Shown: positions 36,404-45,875, counted from the stretch's first letter. The stretch is DNA of 64,000 nucleotides from Vagococcus proximus (GCF_029143285.1 NZ_JAPDSH010000008.1:58274-122273); one strand, 5' to 3'. Numbers and translations: made by a program. The notes: generated by a model not told the origin, from the letters alone.

Positions 36404-38206
36404 TTACTCCTTATAAAAATTCATTTCAACACTATAACGATGACCTGATACTAAATCATAACTGATTAACTCATAATCCTCATATACTTTTTGAGTTTCT
36501 TCTGATAGCGTTCTTTCTTTTGACCATTTTCCATTACTGTAATACCTATTTTTCTCAAAAGCCGGTAACCCTTGCTCCAACTTAATTAATAATTCATAGT
36601 ATCCAGGTAAGGCCTTCCCTATCTTCCCGAATAATTTAGGGCCAAAATAAATCGGACTAAGTATGCTGCCTTTTCCGCTATCTACAGGTTTGAATGTATC
36701 CTCTGAATCAATCATCATAAACTCCGTCAAATGAAGGGCTGTTTCGCCATTATTTTTCTTGGTTTGCTCACCGTAAATACCAGGTAAATGATCTCCCCAA
36801 AACACCACAAGCGTTCTTCTATCTAATACCTTTAACTCTTTAACAAACTTGGCCAGAGCTTGGCTCGTATAACCAATATCTTCTAAATAAGTTTTAAAAC
36901 TAATAGGATTTTCTACACCTGAAACCTGTTGATTAGACACCTGATATTTCTCAGAATATGGCATATGCGTCTGCATAGTTACCAGATGAATAAACTGTCC
37001 TTTCTGACTTTCATTCAATTTCTTGATTACCTCTGAAAAAGCTGATTCATCTGATATATAAGAGTTATTTTCTATCTTATCTTGATAGGTCATTTCTTTT
37101 TCTGAAATAAATTGATCAAACCCTAAAACATTATACACATCTTTTCGCTTATACATTGATGTATTATAAGGATGTATCGCTGTTGCTTCATATCCTTCAT
37201 TTTTTAATACACTCACAATAGAGGGCAGTTCCTCTAGCTTAGGTACTAACATCGTATAAGGCGTTGTCATTTGGGAATTTAATGGTTCTAACGAAATCCC
37301 TGTTAGAGCTTCAAATTCAATATTTGCCGTTCCACCACCATAGTTTTGTGACAACATTTGCCCACTATAAGTCTGATGTGCCAACTCATGATAAGGTTGT
37401 AGGGTATCTCTTGAAAATTTTGGGCCGGTTAAATGACCTGGATCCGAAAAACTTTCTGACATAATAAATACAATATTAGGTTGGTCAGTCGCATTATTCT
37501 TATGTTTATTTGTCTGATAAGTTTTAACTATTTCAGCAATCCTATCTTTAGAATAGCCTTTCGGTTTCGTCATAGGTTCTACTTTTAAATTATATAAAAA
37601 TCCTCCTACAAATCCCGTATTGTAGTAATTCATCTCTTGACTATACGGGACCCACAACGCTGTATGATTATAACCTTTTCTAAGCAAGTTATTGGGAGAA
37701 TTAAACTGACTGCTGTACCCTACACCCACAAGCCCAATCACTAAAAAAATCCCTCTGTAAATCTGTCTGTTTTTAGGCAACTTAATACTTCTCAGTGCCC
37801 AGTAGATACTTATTCCTATCAACACCACTATTATGATAACTAACCCAATAACAAGCACTGGACCTACCATATCTTTTAAAACAGACCATTCCGTTATCAT
37901 TTTCAAATCATCTGGATAAAGAGGTTCCATTCGGTACTTAATTTTTTGATAATTCGCAATCCCTAGTACTGTTATCCCTAAACTATATAGTAACAAACTA
38001 ACTGATAAATTGGCCACAATACCGTAACATACTCCCCATACGCTCAGTAGAACAAGCGTACCAAGAATAAATTTTTCCGTGTGCCAAGACACTATAAATT
38101 TACTTGCCAAATGCCAAGAAAAATGATTTTGGGCCAATTGTAAGTACACATGGCTTAAGAAGACAACAACTAAAACTAAAAACACACGACCTAACTTTTT
38201 CAGCAC
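36404..38206 (-). CDS. LTA synthase-like membrane sulfatase-family enzyme
   Basis: This 600-residue enzyme has four to five N-terminal membrane segments (about 1-170) and an extracellular sulfatase-fold domain (about 240-540). Conserved features are the metal-binding Glu in IVFIMSESFSD (near 247), the candidate nucleophile Thr in GGGTANIEFEALTG (near 293) and the metal-binding FWGDHLPG (near 470). Such enzymes transfer glycerol phosphate for lipoteichoic acid or modify other envelope polymers. The start is GTG 38206, seven bases after GGAAGG and overlapping the nadE stop as TAGTG. It lies between nadE and a TtcA-like gene. Confidence 0.85.
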   Translation of the reverse strand: MLKKLGRVFLVLVVVFLSHVYLQLAQNHFSWHLASKFIVSWHTEKFILGTLVLLSVWGVCYGIVANLSVSLLLYSLGITVLGIANYQKIKYRMEPLYPDDLKMITEWSVLKDMVGPVLVIGLVIIIVVLIGISIYWALRSIKLPKNRQIYRGIFLVIGLVGVGYSSQFNSPNNLLRKGYNHTALWVPYSQEMNYYNTGFVGGFLYNLKVEPMTKPKGYSKDRIAEIVKTYQTNKHKNNATDQPNIVFIMSESFSDPGHLTGPKFSRDTLQPYHELAHQTYSGQMLSQNYGGGTANIEFEALTGISLEPLNSQMTTPYTMLVPKLEELPSIVSVLKNEGYEATAIHPYNTSMYKRKDVYNVLGFDQFISEKEMTYQDKIENNSYISDESAFSEVIKKLNESQKGQFIHLVTMQTHMPYSEKYQVSNQQVSGVENPISFKTYLEDIGYTSQALAKFVKELKVLDRRTLVVFWGDHLPGIYGEQTKKNNGETALHLTEFMMIDSEDTFKPVDSGKGSILSPIYFGPKLFGKIGKALPGYYELLIKLEQGLPAFEKNRYYSNGKWSKERTLSEETQKVYEDYELISYDLVSGHRYSVEMNFYKE

Positions 38207-39039
38207 TAGTTCGCCTTCCAAAATTCATCATACATTGTAATCGGCAAGTGACGCTTATGAGCTGTTTTAGTATACCAATTCTCAATCTTAATTGCAGCCT
38301 CTTCTGTTACTACTTCACCTTGAAGGTAAGCATCAATTTCTTTATAGGTTACGCCTAGCGCCACTTCATCCGCTAACATCGGTTTATCTTCTTCTAAATC
38401 AGCTGTCGGTACTTTTAAATACAACTCTTCAGTCGCTCCAAGCTCTTTTAATAACGCTTTTCCTTGTCCCTTAGTTAAACCTGCAAGTGGTAAAATATCT
38501 GCACCACCGTCACCAAATTTAGTAAAGAAACCTGTCACACTTTCCGCTGCGTGGTCAGTTCCAATAACCGCACCATTACAATCACCAGCTACCGCATATT
38601 GTACAATCATACGTTGTCTCGCTTTAATATTTCCTTTATTAAAATCACTGATGTTTAACCCCGCTTCTGAAAGAGATAGGCTACTTGCATCAACTGCCTC
38701 TTTTATATTCACAACTAATTCTCTATCTGCTTGAATAAATTCTAATGCTTTTTGGGCATCTGATTCATCTGCTTGCTTTCCATAAGGTAAACGGATTGCG
38801 ACAAATTGATAGCTCTCATCTTTTGTCTCTTCACGTAATTCTTCAATCGCCAATTGAGCCAATCGACCCGCTAAAGTAGAATCTTGACCACCACTAATCC
38901 CTAATACTAATGATTTTAAAAATGTATAACGTTTCAAATAGTCTTTCATAAAATCAATTCTTTTTCTTAGTTGTTCTTTAGGTTCAATACGTGCCTCTGA
39001 TTGTAAAGCTTCTATAATTTCTCGTTGTTTTTCTCTCAT
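38206..39039 (-). CDS. nadE: NH3-dependent NAD+ synthetase
   Basis: NadE amidates deamido-NAD to NAD+, the last step of NAD synthesis. The 277-residue protein has the PP-loop GISGGQDST (near 45-53), [11 protein letters not shown] (near 83) and the C-terminal [22 protein letters not shown] (near 160-181), the usual ammonia-dependent form without a glutaminase domain. Its stop overlaps the start of the LTA synthase-like gene. pncB, the preceding gene, supplies the same pathway. Confidence 0.96.
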   Translation of the reverse strand: MREKQREIIEALQSEARIEPKEQLRKRIDFMKDYLKRYTFLKSLVLGISGGQDSTLAGRLAQLAIEELREETKDESYQFVAIRLPYGKQADESDAQKALEFIQADRELVVNIKEAVDASSLSLSEAGLNISDFNKGNIKARQRMIVQYAVAGDCNGAVIGTDHAAESVTGFFTKFGDGGADILPLAGLTKGQGKALLKELGATEELYLKVPTADLEEDKPMLADEVALGVTYKEIDAYLQGEVVTEEAAIKIENWYTKTAHKRHLPITMYDEFWKAN

Positions 39040-39063
39040 TTTTCACACTCACCTTTCAATTAA

Positions 39064-39110
39064 AAATAAGAGCAAGCCATCTCATACGATAGGATTTGCT
39101 CTTATTTGGT
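39064..39110 (-). terminator. Intergenic hairpin between pncB and nadE
   Basis: AAATAAGAGCAA and TTGCTCTTATTT pair around a 23-base loop and are followed on the minus strand by TTAATTG. It can terminate or attenuate transcription between pncB and nadE. Confidence 0.6.
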
Positions 39111-39118
39111 CCGACTTA

Positions 39119-40582
39119 TTATAACGCTTTAATGTCGCTTCTTACTGATTCAATAATCCGCATTTTATTATCATAAGCCTCTTGAGATAAGTCAACTGGA
39201 TAAATTTGTGGATTTAAGTCACGCTTGTACTCATCCCACAACCCTGCATAATTAGCCATAGATAACGCCTTAATTTCTGATAAAGTCGGTAAATCATACA
39301 CCAGATTTCCATCTTCAAAAATAGGTTGTAAAATAGGACGCGCTTCAAAATTGGTAACAGTCTTGTTGATATAAGTATGAACAGGATGGAACATGTAAAG
39401 CTCCTCTAATTCATTAGGATCTTCATGCCACAACGCAATATAGTCCCCCTCTGATTTTTTAGTTTCTTTATGTGTCACACGCCACACTTGCTTTTTACCT
39501 GGTGTTGATACTTTTTCAGCATTATTTGATAATTTAATCGTATCAACCATATTCCCTTTATCATTTTCAATCGAAACTAATTTATATACAGCACCTAATG
39601 CTGGTTGATCAAAAGCTGTGATTAACTTCGTTCCAACGCCCCATACATCAATTTTTGCGTGCTGCATTTTTAAATTCAGAATAGTCGCTTCATCTAAATC
39701 ATTTGAAGCGTAAACTTTCGCTTCAGTAAAGCCAGCTTCATCTAATTGTTTACGAACTTTTTTAGAAATATAAGCCATATCACCACTATCAATACGAACT
39801 CCTAGGAAGTTAATTTTATCTCCCATTTCCTTTGCAACTTTAATCGCATTTGGTACACCTGATTTTAACGTGTCATATGTATCTACTAAGAATACACAGT
39901 CTTTGTGTGTTGTTGCGTAAGCTTTAAAGGCTTCATAGTCATCTCGATAAGACTGAACAAGTGAATGAGCATGAGTCCCACTAGTTGGTATGCCAAAAAT
40001 CTTACCCGCGCGAACATTACTTGTCGCATCGCAACCACCGATGTACGCCGCACGCGTTCCCCAAATTGCTGCATCCATTTCTTGCGCTCGTCGAGAACCA
40101 AATTCCATTAACTTTTCATCACCTACAACTGATTTTATGCGAGCCGCTTTAGTTGCAATTAACGTTTGGTAATTAATCACATTTAAAATAGCTGTTTCAA
40201 CTAATTGACATTGAGCAAGCGGACCTTCAACTTGTAAAATAGGTTCATTATTATATACCAATTCCCCTTCAACTGCCGAGCGGACTGTACATTCAAATTT
40301 AAATTCTTTTAAATACGTCAAAAACTCTTCCGGATAATCTTCCACATCACGTAAATAAGCAATATCAGATTCACTGAATCTTAAATTCTCAAAATAATCA
40401 ACTAACCTTTCAAGACCTGCAAATACACCATAGCCATTTTTAAACGGCATATTTCTGAAATAACATTCAAACACTGCATGACGCTCTGCTCTACCTAATT
40501 CCCAATAGGTTTTCATCATATTAATTTGATAAAGATCAGTGTGTAGTACTAAACTATCGTCTGGATAACTTGTCTTGTTCAT
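39119..40582 (-). CDS. pncB: Nicotinate phosphoribosyltransferase
   Basis: PncB forms nicotinate mononucleotide from nicotinate and PRPP in NAD salvage. The 487-residue protein has the family motifs DLYQINMMKTYWELG (near 17), EFGSRRAQ (near 165), GIPTSGTHAHS (near 206, with the catalytic His), VDTYDT (near 233) and RIDSGD (near 261). Length is standard for the long bacterial form. No de novo NAD genes appear nearby, so the cell likely depends on nicotinate salvage, as is usual in this order. Confidence 0.95.
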   Translation of the reverse strand: MNKTSYPDDSLVLHTDLYQINMMKTYWELGRAERHAVFECYFRNMPFKNGYGVFAGLERLVDYFENLRFSESDIAYLRDVEDYPEEFLTYLKEFKFECTVRSAVEGELVYNNEPILQVEGPLAQCQLVETAILNVINYQTLIATKAARIKSVVGDEKLMEFGSRRAQEMDAAIWGTRAAYIGGCDATSNVRAGKIFGIPTSGTHAHSLVQSYRDDYEAFKAYATTHKDCVFLVDTYDTLKSGVPNAIKVAKEMGDKINFLGVRIDSGDMAYISKKVRKQLDEAGFTEAKVYASNDLDEATILNLKMQHAKIDVWGVGTKLITAFDQPALGAVYKLVSIENDKGNMVDTIKLSNNAEKVSTPGKKQVWRVTHKETKKSEGDYIALWHEDPNELEELYMFHPVHTYINKTVTNFEARPILQPIFEDGNLVYDLPTLSEIKALSMANYAGLWDEYKRDLNPQIYPVDLSQEAYDNKMRIIESVRSDIKAL

Positions 40583-40712
40583 GTCATACCCTCTCTACTT
40601 TTTACTATAGAAGCTTCATTTGACCCTTCTATTATTCCTCTCTATTGTAACATGTTTTGCGTAGAGTCTAGATTGATATGTTTAAAAATACTGTGATATT
40701 TTAATACAAAAA

Positions 40713-40742
40713 AAAACTCTACCCCAAAAGGGATAGAGTTTT
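40713..40742 (-). terminator. Terminator after rplL
   Basis: AAAACTCTATCCC and GGGGTAGAGTTTT pair across TTTT(G) on the minus strand and run into a T tract. Confidence 0.85.
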
Positions 40743-40759
40743 GAACAATTAAATTTAAA

Positions 40760-41125
40760 TTATTTAACTGTGATTGAAGCGCCAACTTCTTCTAATGAAG
40801 CTTGTAAAGCTTCAGCTTCAGCTTTAGAAACGCCTTCTTTAAGTGGAGCAGGAGCGCCATCTACAACAGCTTTAGCTTCTTTTAAGCCTAAACCAGTAGC
40901 TTCGCGAACAGCTTTGATAACTTTAACTTTTTGGTCTCCAGCTGCAGTTAATTCTACAGTGAATTCTGTTTGCTCTTCAGCAGCAGCGCCACCAGCAGCA
41001 GCAGCAGCTACAGGAGCAGCAGCAGATACGCCAAATTCTTCTTCGATTGCTTTTACTAAGTCGTTTAATTCTAAAATGCTTGATTCTTTCAAATCAGCAA
41101 CGATTTGTTCAATGTTTAATGCCAT
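40760..41125 (-). CDS. rplL: Ribosomal protein L7/L12
   Basis: L7/L12 forms the flexible stalk of the 50S subunit that recruits translation factors. The 121-residue protein has the N-terminal dimer domain (about 1-33), an Ala/Gly-rich hinge (about 35-52) and the C-terminal domain with [20 protein letters not shown] (written here only as its position, about 65-84). It follows rplJ by 57 bases and shares the L10 leader. ATG 41125 follows GGAGG. Confidence 0.98.
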   Translation of the reverse strand: MALNIEQIVADLKESSILELNDLVKAIEEEFGVSAAAPVAAAAAGGAAAEEQTEFTVELTAAGDQKVKVIKAVREATGLGLKEAKAVVDGAPAPLKEGVSKAEAEALQASLEEVGASITVK

Positions 41126-41182
41126 TTTTAAATTCCTCCATTATTATGTTGTTTTTTTTAGTTTGTAAAGATTAAGCCGCTA

Positions 41183-41686
41183 TTAAGCCACTTCTTCTTC
41201 TTTTGAATCTGCCACTGCATTGATAGCGTACGCCACGTTGCGGACAGGAGCTTGTAGTACTGAAAGTAACATTGATAGCATACCTTCGCGGTTTGGTAAT
41301 TGTGCTAAAGCATTGATATCTTCTACTGAAGATACTTTACCTTCGATTACGCCACCTTTGATTTCTAATGCTTCCGCATCTTTAGCGAAATCGTACATAA
41401 TTTTAGCTGGTGATACTACGTCTTCATTACTGAAGGCGATTGCTGTAGGTCCAGTAAATACTTCTTCCATACCTTCTAAACCTGCTGCAACAGCAGCACG
41501 AGAAAGGATAGAATTTTTGATTACTTTCATTTCAACATTAGCATCACGTAATTGTTTACGTAAGTTAGTCACTTCATCAACAGTTAAACCACGGTAATCT
41601 ACTACGACTACAGAAGCTGCTTCTTTGAATTTAGTTGTAACCTCTTCAACAAGTTGTGCTTTTTTAGCAATAATTGCTTCGCTCAT
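41183..41686 (-). CDS. rplJ: Ribosomal protein L10
   Basis: L10 anchors the L7/L12 dimers to the ribosome and represses its own operon. The 167-residue protein has the N-terminal rRNA-binding domain with [16 protein letters not shown] (near 28-43) and a C-terminal helix that binds L7/L12. ATG 41686 follows AGGAGG. The leader upstream holds an L10-binding element with a terminator. Confidence 0.97.
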   Translation of the reverse strand: MSEAIIAKKAQLVEEVTTKFKEAASVVVVDYRGLTVDEVTNLRKQLRDANVEMKVIKNSILSRAAVAAGLEGMEEVFTGPTAIAFSNEDVVSPAKIMYDFAKDAEALEIKGGVIEGKVSSVEDINALAQLPNREGMLSMLLSVLQAPVRNVAYAINAVADSKEEEVA

Positions 41687-41689
41687 TTT

Positions 41690-41868
41690 AATTTCACCTC
41701 CTGAGTTTTTGATGGTGGGGTCTCATACTGCCAAGGCAATAAAAAAACTCCATGCCACCGTTGACATAGAGGGACTATTGACATTACTGCCAGATATTGT
41801 CCTCGGTAGGGAATTAAGGCAAATGCCACCTACTGTCTTCGGTACGTCTTATTAGACTTAACTTAATC
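41690..41868 (-). promoter_or_regulatory. L10 leader with attenuator of rplJ-rplL
   Basis: About 180 bases of structured, non-coding leader lie before rplJ. It holds a likely intrinsic terminator (CTCTATG / CATGGAG followed by T7, 41741-41771) and upstream segments that can fold into the L10(L12)4-binding arms. This is the usual Firmicutes L10 leader: free L10 favours termination. Confidence 0.75.
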
Positions 41869-41898
41869 ACTTTACCATAGGCAAAGTGATTAGGTCAA
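41869..41898 (-). promoter_or_regulatory. Possible promoter of rplJ-rplL
   Basis: TTGACC (41893-41898) and TAAAGT (41869-41874) on the minus strand are spaced by 18 bases and lie just after rplA. They overlap an inverted repeat (AATCACTTT / AAAGTGATT) that may weakly terminate rplK-rplA transcription. Confidence 0.55.
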
Positions 41899-41925
41899 GA
41901 AATTTTTCTAACTTTATATTATAAA

Positions 41926-42615
41926 TTAGATAGAAGTAGTATCGATTTTAACCCCAGGGCCAAATGTAGTTGTTACTACTAAGTTCTTCATGTATGTACC
42001 TTTAGTTGCAGCTGGTTTAGCTTTAACCATTACATCATGAATAGTGTTGAAGTTTTCTACTAATTTAGCATCGTCAAATGATACTTTACCGATTGGCACG
42101 TGGATGTTTCCAGCTTTGTCAACACGGTAAGTTACTTTACCAGCTTTAACTTCTTCGATAGCTTTAGTAACGTCCATTGTAACAGTACCAGTTTTAGGGT
42201 TAGGCATTAAACCTTTAGGTCCTAAAACGCGTCCTAATTTACCAACTTCACCCATCATGTCTGGAGTAGCAACGATAACATCGAAGTCAAACCATCCTTG
42301 TTGGATTTTAGCTGCCATATCAGAATCACCAACGTAGTCAGCGCCTGCTGCTTCAGCTTCTTTAGCTTTTTCACCTTTAGCGAACACTAAAACTTTTTGA
42401 GTTTTACCAGTTCCGTTTGGTAATACAACCGCTCCACGGATTTGTTGGTCCGCTTTTTTAGGGTCAACGTTTAAACGGTAAGCAACTTCAACTGTTGCGT
42501 CGAATTTTGCGATGTTTGTTTCTTTCGCTAATGCGATAGCTTCTGTAATTTCATAAGCTTTATTTGAATCAACTTTTTTTAATGCATCTTGCATTTTTTT
42601 GCTTTTTTTAGCCAT
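41926..42615 (-). CDS. rplA: Ribosomal protein L1
   Basis: L1 forms the mobile stalk at the ribosomal E site and acts as a translational repressor. The 229-residue protein contains the conserved [10 protein letters not shown] segment (near 61), [17 protein letters not shown] (near 130-146) and [14 protein letters not shown] (near 157). Length is standard. ATG 42615 follows GGAGG. An L1-site mimic lies upstream (42634-42659). Confidence 0.98.
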   Translation of the reverse strand: MAKKSKKMQDALKKVDSNKAYEITEAIALAKETNIAKFDATVEVAYRLNVDPKKADQQIRGAVVLPNGTGKTQKVLVFAKGEKAKEAEAAGADYVGDSDMAAKIQQGWFDFDVIVATPDMMGEVGKLGRVLGPKGLMPNPKTGTVTMDVTKAIEEVKAGKVTYRVDKAGNIHVPIGKVSFDDAKLVENFNTIHDVMVKAKPAATKGTYMKNLVVTTTFGPGVKIDTTSI

Positions 42616-42633
42616 TATGTTTCCTCCTTGATT

Positions 42634-42659
42634 GTGGTTATAACGGTAGAACCTCCCAC
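42634..42659 (-). promoter_or_regulatory. L1-binding site mimic upstream of rplA
   Basis: GTGGGAGG, a short arm and TATAACCAC lie just before the rplA ribosome site. This copies the 23S rRNA helix 77 site of L1 (GGUGGGAG facing AUACCACC), so L1 could repress its own translation. Confidence 0.65.
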
Positions 42660-42757
42660 GGAATTTATATCTTTCAATATAAACCGACTGAGAAGCTACT
42701 TCCGGTGGTTACAGTACATTCTTTAATTGTTTGCCAGGCTGTGGCTTTACACAAAGA

Positions 42758-43183
42758 TTAGTTATCTACTGTAATCCCCATGCTTCTTGCAGTACCTTCA
42801 ACCATGCGCATTGCTGATTCGATACCAGATGCGTTTAGGTCCTCCATTTTAAGAGTAGCGATTTCTTTAACTTGGTCGCTTGTTACTGATGCAACTTTAG
42901 TTTTGTTTGGCTCGCCTGAACCTTTGTCCACTTTAGCAGCTTTTTTAAGTAATACAGCAGCTGGTGGTGTTTTTGTAATAAATGTAAATGAACGATCTTC
43001 ATATACAGAGATTACTACTGGAATGATTAATCCAGCTTGATCAGCAGTACGTGCATTGAATTCTTTAGTGAATCCCATGATGTTGATACCCGCTTGACCT
43101 AACGCAGGACCTACTGGCGGTGCTGGTGTTGCTTTACCTGCAGGAATTTGCAATTTAACGATTTTTTCTACTTTTTTTGCCAC
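42758..43183 (-). CDS. rplK: Ribosomal protein L11
   Basis: L11 sits at the GTPase-associated centre and is needed for Rel activation. The 141-residue protein has [20 protein letters not shown] (about 10-29) with the Pro-rich switch, and the C-terminal rRNA-binding domain. The start is GTG 43183, eight bases after AGGAGG; an ATG five bases upstream is in another frame. It is first in rplK-rplA. PrmA, encoded at 14718-15668, methylates it. Confidence 0.97.
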   Translation of the reverse strand: MAKKVEKIVKLQIPAGKATPAPPVGPALGQAGINIMGFTKEFNARTADQAGLIIPVVISVYEDRSFTFITKTPPAAVLLKKAAKVDKGSGEPNKTKVASVTSDQVKEIATLKMEDLNASGIESAMRMVEGTARSMGITVDN

Positions 43184-43209
43184 GAGACATACCTCCTTAA
43201 GTCCGTGAT

Positions 43210-43244
43210 GTGGTTATATGGAGATTAAGATTTCTCCTCCCACC
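43210..43244 (-). promoter_or_regulatory. L1-binding site mimic upstream of rplK
   Basis: GGTGGGAGGAGA, a hairpin loop, TCTCC and ATATAACCAC match the L1 site of 23S rRNA, as before rplA. It lies about 25 bases before the rplK start. Confidence 0.65.
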
Positions 43245-43288
43245 TTCTTTTGTTGCCAAAAGAATACGTGTTTCCACGCACTTGTATA

Positions 43289-43317
43289 ATTATAGTGGAT
43301 ACGGCTTTATATAGCAA
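43289..43317 (-). promoter_or_regulatory. Promoter of rplK-rplA
   Basis: TTGCTA (43312-43317) and TATAAT (43289-43294) on the minus strand are 17 bases apart. Confidence 0.75.
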
Positions 43318-43442
43318 GCCCTTTTCTTTTCATTTCTATTAAAACTCTTACCATTCTAATAGTACTCCCTAATTTTTTTATACCATTGGATATGTTATCA
43401 TGACACTATCAAGTAAATCTAACAGACCAAAGGAGAATTAGC

Positions 43443-44111
43443 ATGTCTACAGGACAATTTAGAAGTGTTTTTGATATTATCGGCCCCGTAATGATTGGGC
43501 CAAGTAGTTCTCATACAGCAGGTGCTGCTCGTATCGGAAAAATTATTCGTAAAATTTTTGGAGAACTCCCTGAACAAGTGGACATTTTACTCTATGAATC
43601 ATTCGCCAAAACTTACCGCGGCCACGGAACAGATATCGCTCTAGTTGGTGGCTTATTAGGAATGGAGCCCGATGATCCACGCTTGTCTTCATCACTTAAA
43701 TTAGCACATGAAGCTGGAGTTGAGGTCGCTTTCGTTCCGAAAAAAGAACAAGCGGATCATCCTAACCAAGTGACAATGCGCCTGATAAAAGGCGACCGTA
43801 AATTAAGCGTAACAGGTATTTCAATTGGCGGTGGTAATATTCAAATTACTGAAATAAACGGTTTTAAAATTGCTTTAAATGCCGGCGTCCCAACCTTTAT
43901 CATTGTACATAAAGACATTACTGGAGCCGTTGCAAACGTGACCCGTATTTTCCAAGAACAAAATATCAACATCGCCATCATGAATGTCACTCGTGAAAAC
44001 AAAGGCGGTAACGCTATGATGGTTATCGAAGTAGATTCCCCTACTGCCGACAGTTGCATCCCTGAACTGGAGAAATTATCTGAAATTCAAAACATCTCAT
44101 TCTTTAACTAA
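43443..44111 (+). CDS. sdaAB: L-serine dehydratase, beta subunit
   Basis: This is one chain of the iron-sulfur L-serine dehydratase, which deaminates serine to pyruvate. The 222-residue protein has GPSSSHTAGAARIG (near 19-32), the regulatory-domain signature of SdaA proteins, and a C-terminal ACT domain (about 148-220) that may bind serine. ATG 43443 follows AAAGGAG. The alpha chain follows 24 bases on. Confidence 0.96.
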   Translation: MSTGQFRSVFDIIGPVMIGPSSSHTAGAARIGKIIRKIFGELPEQVDILLYESFAKTYRGHGTDIALVGGLLGMEPDDPRLSSSLKLAHEAGVEVAFVPKKEQADHPNQVTMRLIKGDRKLSVTGISIGGGNIQITEINGFKIALNAGVPTFIIVHKDITGAVANVTRIFQEQNINIAIMNVTRENKGGNAMMVIEVDSPTADSCIPELEKLSEIQNISFFN

Positions 44112-44135
44112 TTACATACTACGGAGGATTAAATC

Positions 44136-44999
44136 ATGTTCGAAACTATAGAGGAACTGGTCGCCCTAGCTAATAAATGGGGCAGTGTCGCTGAAGCAAT
44201 GATCCAACTTGAAATGCAAGTATCAAAAGCCTCTCGCGAAGATATTATCAAACATATGCAAAAAAATCGTGACGTTATGCTAGCTTCTATTAACAGAGGG
44301 ACAGCAGGTGTTACTTCTGTTACAGGCTTAACTGGTGGCGACGCCCCCAAAATGAATGCTTATCTTGAAAAAGGTAAATTTTTAAGTGGCGATTCTATTC
44401 TTAAAGCGGTTCGCAATGCCATCGCCGTTAACGAAGTAAACGCTGAGATGGGATTAATTTGTGCCAACCCGACCGCAGGAAGTGCTGGCGTTGCTGCTGG
44501 TGTGTTAGGTGCGGCTATTGAAGATTTAAACTTAACAGACGAGCAACAAACTGATTTCTTATTTACTGCTGGTGCATTTGGACTAGTTATTGCTAATAAC
44601 GCTTCTATTAGTGGAGCTGCTGGCGGATGTCAAGCTGAGATTGGCTCAGCTAGCGCTATGGCAAGCGCCGCTCTAGTTGCTGTATCAGGTGGTACACCTG
44701 AACAATCAGCACAAGCTATCGCGATTACACTTAAAAATATGATGGGGCTTATCTGTGACCCTGTTGCTGGCCTTGTTGAAGTACCTTGTGTTAAACGTAA
44801 TGCTTTGGGTGCTTCGCAAGCTTATGTATCAGCTGATATGGCTTTAGCTGGTATCACAAGTGTCATCCCACCAGATGAAGTCGTTATTGCCATGGGCAAA
44901 GTCGGCGAACAAATGCCAACTATTTTTAAAGAAACTGCTGAAGGGGGCCTTGCTGATACACCAACTGGCCGTCGCATTGCAAAAGAATTATTCAAATAA
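44136..44999 (+). CDS. sdaAA: L-serine dehydratase, alpha subunit
   Basis: The 287-residue catalytic chain carries the Cys residues thought to hold the 4Fe-4S cluster, seen in AAGGCQAEIGSA (near 163-175), GLICDPVAGLVEVPCVKRN (near 204-222) and the late region. It also has GVTSVTGLTGGDAPK near 59. ATG 44136 follows GGAGG. With sdaAB it forms the type 2 two-chain enzyme, feeding serine carbon into pyruvate metabolism (see ackA). Confidence 0.96.
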   Translation: MFETIEELVALANKWGSVAEAMIQLEMQVSKASREDIIKHMQKNRDVMLASINRGTAGVTSVTGLTGGDAPKMNAYLEKGKFLSGDSILKAVRNAIAVNEVNAEMGLICANPTAGSAGVAAGVLGAAIEDLNLTDEQQTDFLFTAGAFGLVIANNASISGAAGGCQAEIGSASAMASAALVAVSGGTPEQSAQAIAITLKNMMGLICDPVAGLVEVPCVKRNALGASQAYVSADMALAGITSVIPPDEVVIAMGKVGEQMPTIFKETAEGGLADTPTGRRIAKELFK

Positions 45000-45026
45000 A
45001 AAAGAACTCTTAGGAGTTCTTTTTTA
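44998..45026. terminator. Bidirectional terminator after sdaAA
   Basis: AAAAGAACTC and GAGTTCTTTT pair across TTAG and have A and T runs on both sides. It touches the stop of the convergent hydrolase gene. Confidence 0.85.
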
Positions 45027-45875
45027 TTTACGCCACAGAAAATAAGCTACTAAATCATCTACTTGCCTATTTTCATGAAGTAAACTATGTTGTGCACGCC
45101 AACCTCTAACCTCACGCTCGATATAATAATTTACTTTTCCTTCTATTATATGTTTTAAAGCTCTCGCACTCGAAGTAGAGACTACACCGTCACTTTTACT
45201 TCCATTCTTCAAATCTCCATAGATATTTAAAATACGTAAGCTATTCGGTAACCGTTCACTATAACTTTTCAAATAACGGTACGTCTCATGAAAATGATTA
45301 GGTCCGTTCTCATCACAATCATACTTAGTGATCCCCGACTCATGTACCACTTCGCTATTAAAAGGGCTTCCTATACAAACTAACTTTCTAATTTGAATAG
45401 CGCTAAAATCATGAGCATGATCCACAATATATCTCAGACCTGTAATCCCACCCATAGAATGTCCCACAAAATCCACCTCAACAACACCGTACTCTACCTG
45501 TAATTTAGTGAGAACATCATTCAACCACATTCCTTGTTGCCATTCTGTAGGATTACTTTCTTTAAAGATAATCTGAATTAATGGAGCCGGACCATTATTA
45601 TAATAATCTAACTCACCATCTATTGTAATATCCCCAGTTTTAGACACCTCAATATCCATAACTTTTTTAGCCTTCTTAGCTTTTGTCAAACGCTTGATCA
45701 TACTCCCTAAAGAACGCCTTGTTCCATTTGTACCATGCATCATAATGGTCGGCACAATACGATTTTTTTCTTTAGACCTACACTCTAATTCCTCTTGATA
45801 ACTTAGCTTATTTCTAATCAAATGAGTTGAAAAAAAATCTGAACATTTCAAAAAAACTTCTTTATACCATTTCAT
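45024..45875 (-). CDS. DUF915 alpha/beta hydrolase
   Basis: The 283-residue protein has the alpha/beta-hydrolase fold with the nucleophile elbow GHSMGG (near 132-137), an oxyanion-site MMHGTNG (near 40-46) and a late His in RAQHSLLHENR (near 264). It belongs to the DUF915 group of Lactobacillales. There is a weakly hydrophobic N-terminus but no clear signal peptide. Substrate is unknown. I prefer ATG 45875; ATG 45884 sits only a base or two after the GGGAG site. It lies downstream of nusG, with a terminator between. Confidence 0.82.
   Translation of the reverse strand: MKWYKEVFLKCSDFFSTHLIRNKLSYQEELECRSKEKNRIVPTIMMHGTNGTRRSLGSMIKRLTKAKKAKKVMDIEVSKTGDITIDGELDYYNNGPAPLIQIIFKESNPTEWQQGMWLNDVLTKLQVEYGVVEVDFVGHSMGGITGLRYIVDHAHDFSAIQIRKLVCIGSPFNSEVVHESGITKYDCDENGPNHFHETYRYLKSYSERLPNSLRILNIYGDLKNGSKSDGVVSTSSARALKHIIEGKVNYYIEREVRGWRAQHSLLHENRQVDDLVAYFLWRK

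Noticed and set aside
40770..41168. 132-residue open frame antisense to rplL
   Set aside because: It mirrors the Ala-rich hinge codons of rplL, and shows low-complexity Ala/Ser/Thr content with no ribosome site.
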